A DNA stretch of 64,000 bases, taken from positions 1 to 64,000 of the forward strand of contig DATHZE010000048.1 in NCBI GenBank assembly GCA_035458765.1. The letters are read 5' to 3'. Positions 62,598-64,000 of the stretch are shown piece by piece. Made by a program: the position numbers and the translations under genes. Each line of letters begins with the position of its first letter. The stretch's first letter is position 1. Source of the stretch: SZUA-318 sp035458765 (lineage in GTDB: Bacteria; Gemmatimonadota; Gemmatimonadetes; Longimicrobiales; Gaopeijiaceae). The notes under the pieces were generated by a model. It was not told the origin of the DNA, did no database searches, and saw nothing but the letters and a program-made list of their open reading frames with translations.

Positions 62598-64000
62598 TCA
62601 CTCCGCCCGCAGGGAGACGACCGGATCGACCTTCAGGGCGCGTGCGACGGGAACGGCGATGGCCAGGGTGAGGGCCATGGCGAGGATGGCCGCCCCCGAG
62701 AGAACTGCCACGGGGTCCGAGGGGGCCACGCCCCAGAGGAGTCCCTCGACCAGACGCGTAGCCACGAACGCCCCGGCAAGCCCCAACGCGAGCCCGATGA
62801 CCAGGGGCGCGTACACCGTCGCCACGACCAGGCGCACGACGAAGGCGCGGTCGGCGCCCACCGCCACACGGATGCCGATCTCGCGACGACGACGGGCCAC
62901 GGCCAGGGCCACGACGCCGAACACGCCCGCGGTGGCGAGGATGAGGCCCAGCACCGCGATGACGCCGAAGAGTTCCGCGTTCATGCGCTGCGTGTAGAGG
63001 AACCCCCCGACGACCTGGCCGTAGGGAAGGATGTTCACGATGGCGATGCGCGTGTCCACGCCGCGCAGCGCCTGCTCCATCCGGTCGACCGCCGCCGCCG
63101 GGTTCCCGCCGACTTTCACCAGGAAGGCGTTCCCCGGGGCGGAGTAGTGCTGCGGCAGGGAGAAGTAGGCCACGGGCTCGGGCTCGTCGAGGAACGTGGT
63201 CTGGCGTGCATTGCGCACCACGCCGATCACCTGGAAGCCCCGGTCCGGAGTCTCACCCTCGCCGGGCCACCAGAGCATCCGGCCCACTGCGCTTCCGTCC
63301 GCGGCCACCCTGCGGGCCAGCGATTCGTTCACCACCACCACGCCGTTGTCGTCCACCGTGTCGGTGGCCTCCAGAGGTCGCCCCTGGAGGATCTCCATCT
63401 CCATCACTTCGAAGTAGCCGGGCCATACGCGCGCTACCGTGGCAGGCACCAGGTCCGCCCCGGTCTCCATGCGGAGTTCCTGAACCGGGTGGCCTGAAAG
63501 AGGTGCGTTCTCCGCCACGGTCGCGTCGACCACCCAGGGGAGTTCCTGGAAACGCCGGATCAGTTCCTGGAAGAACTGGTGACGTTCCGCCACCGGGACC
63601 CCCATGCTGCTTGTGCTCACGTAGCTCGCCAGGGTCTGCTCCGCGTCGAACCCGGCATCGACGTGCTGGGCGGCGTCCAACGTCCGGAGCACCAGCCCGG
63701 CCACGAACAGGAGCACGACCGTGAGGCCGATCTGGACGGACACCAGGAGGTCCTGGGCGCCGGGGATCTTCGACTTCGGTCCGGCGGTTGCGGGGGAGGC
63801 CCAGGCTCCTCCCGCATTCAGCGCGGACGCGGGATTGCGGCCGGAGGTGCGCAACGCGGGGACGATCCCCGTCACGATCCCGGTCAGGACCGCCGCCATC
63901 AGCGCGAACAACATCACGCGGGGGTCCACGACGATCTCCCGGGGTACGTTGGACCCCCATACGCTGGGGCTGGCGAAATAGGAACTGAGGCGCCCGCCCA
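62598..64000 (-). CDS. ADOP/MacB-like permease, N-terminus missing
   Basis: The frame is open to the right edge of the window, so the gene is incomplete at its 5' end; 467 codons are present. The visible part carries the end of one FtsX-like unit (MLFALMAAVLTGIVTGIVPA, LRTSGRNPASALNAGG), a membrane helix (LVSVQIGLTVVLLFVAGLVL), a periplasmic MacB-PCD-like domain (VVVVNESLARRVAADGSAVG) and the final three helices (FGVIAVLGLILATAGVFGVV, RRREIGIRVAVGADRAFVVR), ending VPVARALKVDPVVSLRAE. This is the same architecture as the permease at 57446, on the same strand, with the ABC-F gene 67 bases downstream. Whether a PadR gene lies beyond the edge cannot be seen. Confidence 0.85.
   Translation of the reverse strand, partial: GGRLSSYFASPSVWGSNVPREIVVDPRVMLFALMAAVLTGIVTGIVPALRTSGRNPASALNAGGAWASPATAGPKSKIPGAQDLLVSVQIGLTVVLLFVAGLVLRTLDAAQHVDAGFDAEQTLASYVSTSSMGVPVAERHQFFQELIRRFQELPWVVDATVAENAPLSGHPVQELRMETGADLVPATVARVWPGYFEVMEMEILQGRPLEATDTVDDNGVVVVNESLARRVAADGSAVGRMLWWPGEGETPDRGFQVIGVVRNARQTTFLDEPEPVAYFSLPQHYSAPGNAFLVKVGGNPAAAVDRMEQALRGVDTRIAIVNILPYGQVVGGFLYTQRMNAELFGVIAVLGLILATAGVFGVVALAVARRRREIGIRVAVGADRAFVVRLVVATVYAPLVIGLALGLAGAFVATRLVEGLLWGVAPSDPVAVLSGAAILAMALTLAIAVPVARALKVDPVVSLRAE

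Overview
The window is GC-rich, gene-dense bacterial chromosome with no plasmid, phage, IS, CRISPR or RNA-gene signature that I could recognise. The gene mix points to Gemmatimonadota, though this is inference from content and not from a marker gene. The mix includes many secreted peptidases with signal peptides ending in A-Q, a VPS10/BNR-repeat protein, TolB-propeller amidohydrolase and S9/S46 peptidases, a PadR regulator paired with a long ADOP-type permease, eukaryote-like Ser/Thr kinases with TPR tails, and DUF6544. I support 43 protein genes (one truncated by the right edge), two decayed gene remnants, several promoter candidates and some hairpins.

Left part (1-15.7 kb): a small basic protein and an outer-membrane-like protein; an operon of four overlapping prepilin genes (H/I/J/K or FimT/PilV/PilW/PilX order); then two separate 2-oxoacid:ferredoxin oxidoreductase loci. 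The first (4467-9120) joins a GltD-like iron-sulfur flavoprotein to a gamma-alpha fusion and a beta subunit. The second (13255-15695) has a free alpha subunit and a beta-gamma fusion. Between them lie a Ser/Thr kinase, a serine-hydrolase relic and an M20 dipeptidase.

Middle (15.8-33 kb): mostly exported protein-degrading enzymes: a BNR/VPS10 protein, an internally duplicated lipoprotein, an S9 oligopeptidase, an S46 dipeptidyl-peptidase of the DPP7 type, a DUF6544 protein, an M1 aminopeptidase, a TPR protein and an M14 carboxypeptidase. 33-46 kb: exported glycosidases (GH38 alpha-mannosidase, GH63-like, GH2 beta-galactosidase) with a serine hydrolase, a small SET-domain methyltransferase and an amidohydrolase-fold protein that lacks expected metal ligands. 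The picture is a heterotroph that degrades peptides and glycans outside the cytoplasm.

Right part (46-64 kb): a Tat-exported DUF362 protein; a nucleoside transporter followed by a PfkB kinase (salvage pair); a propeller-amidohydrolase; a complete polyamine-type ABC importer operon potDABC; a PadR-ADOP operon with a readable promoter and two palindromic operators; an ABC-F ATPase; and a second ADOP-type permease cut by the edge.

Several transcription units share a promoter-like layout TTGnnn-N16/17-TAnnnT. Two of them have identical hexamers (TTGCCG and TACCGT), and in two cases the layout suggests leaderless mRNAs. No single 'new system' stands out. The best candidates for follow-up are the three-gene flavoprotein/2-oxoacid oxidoreductase unit, the PadR operator pair, the metal-ligand-poor amidohydrolase and the two gene relics.
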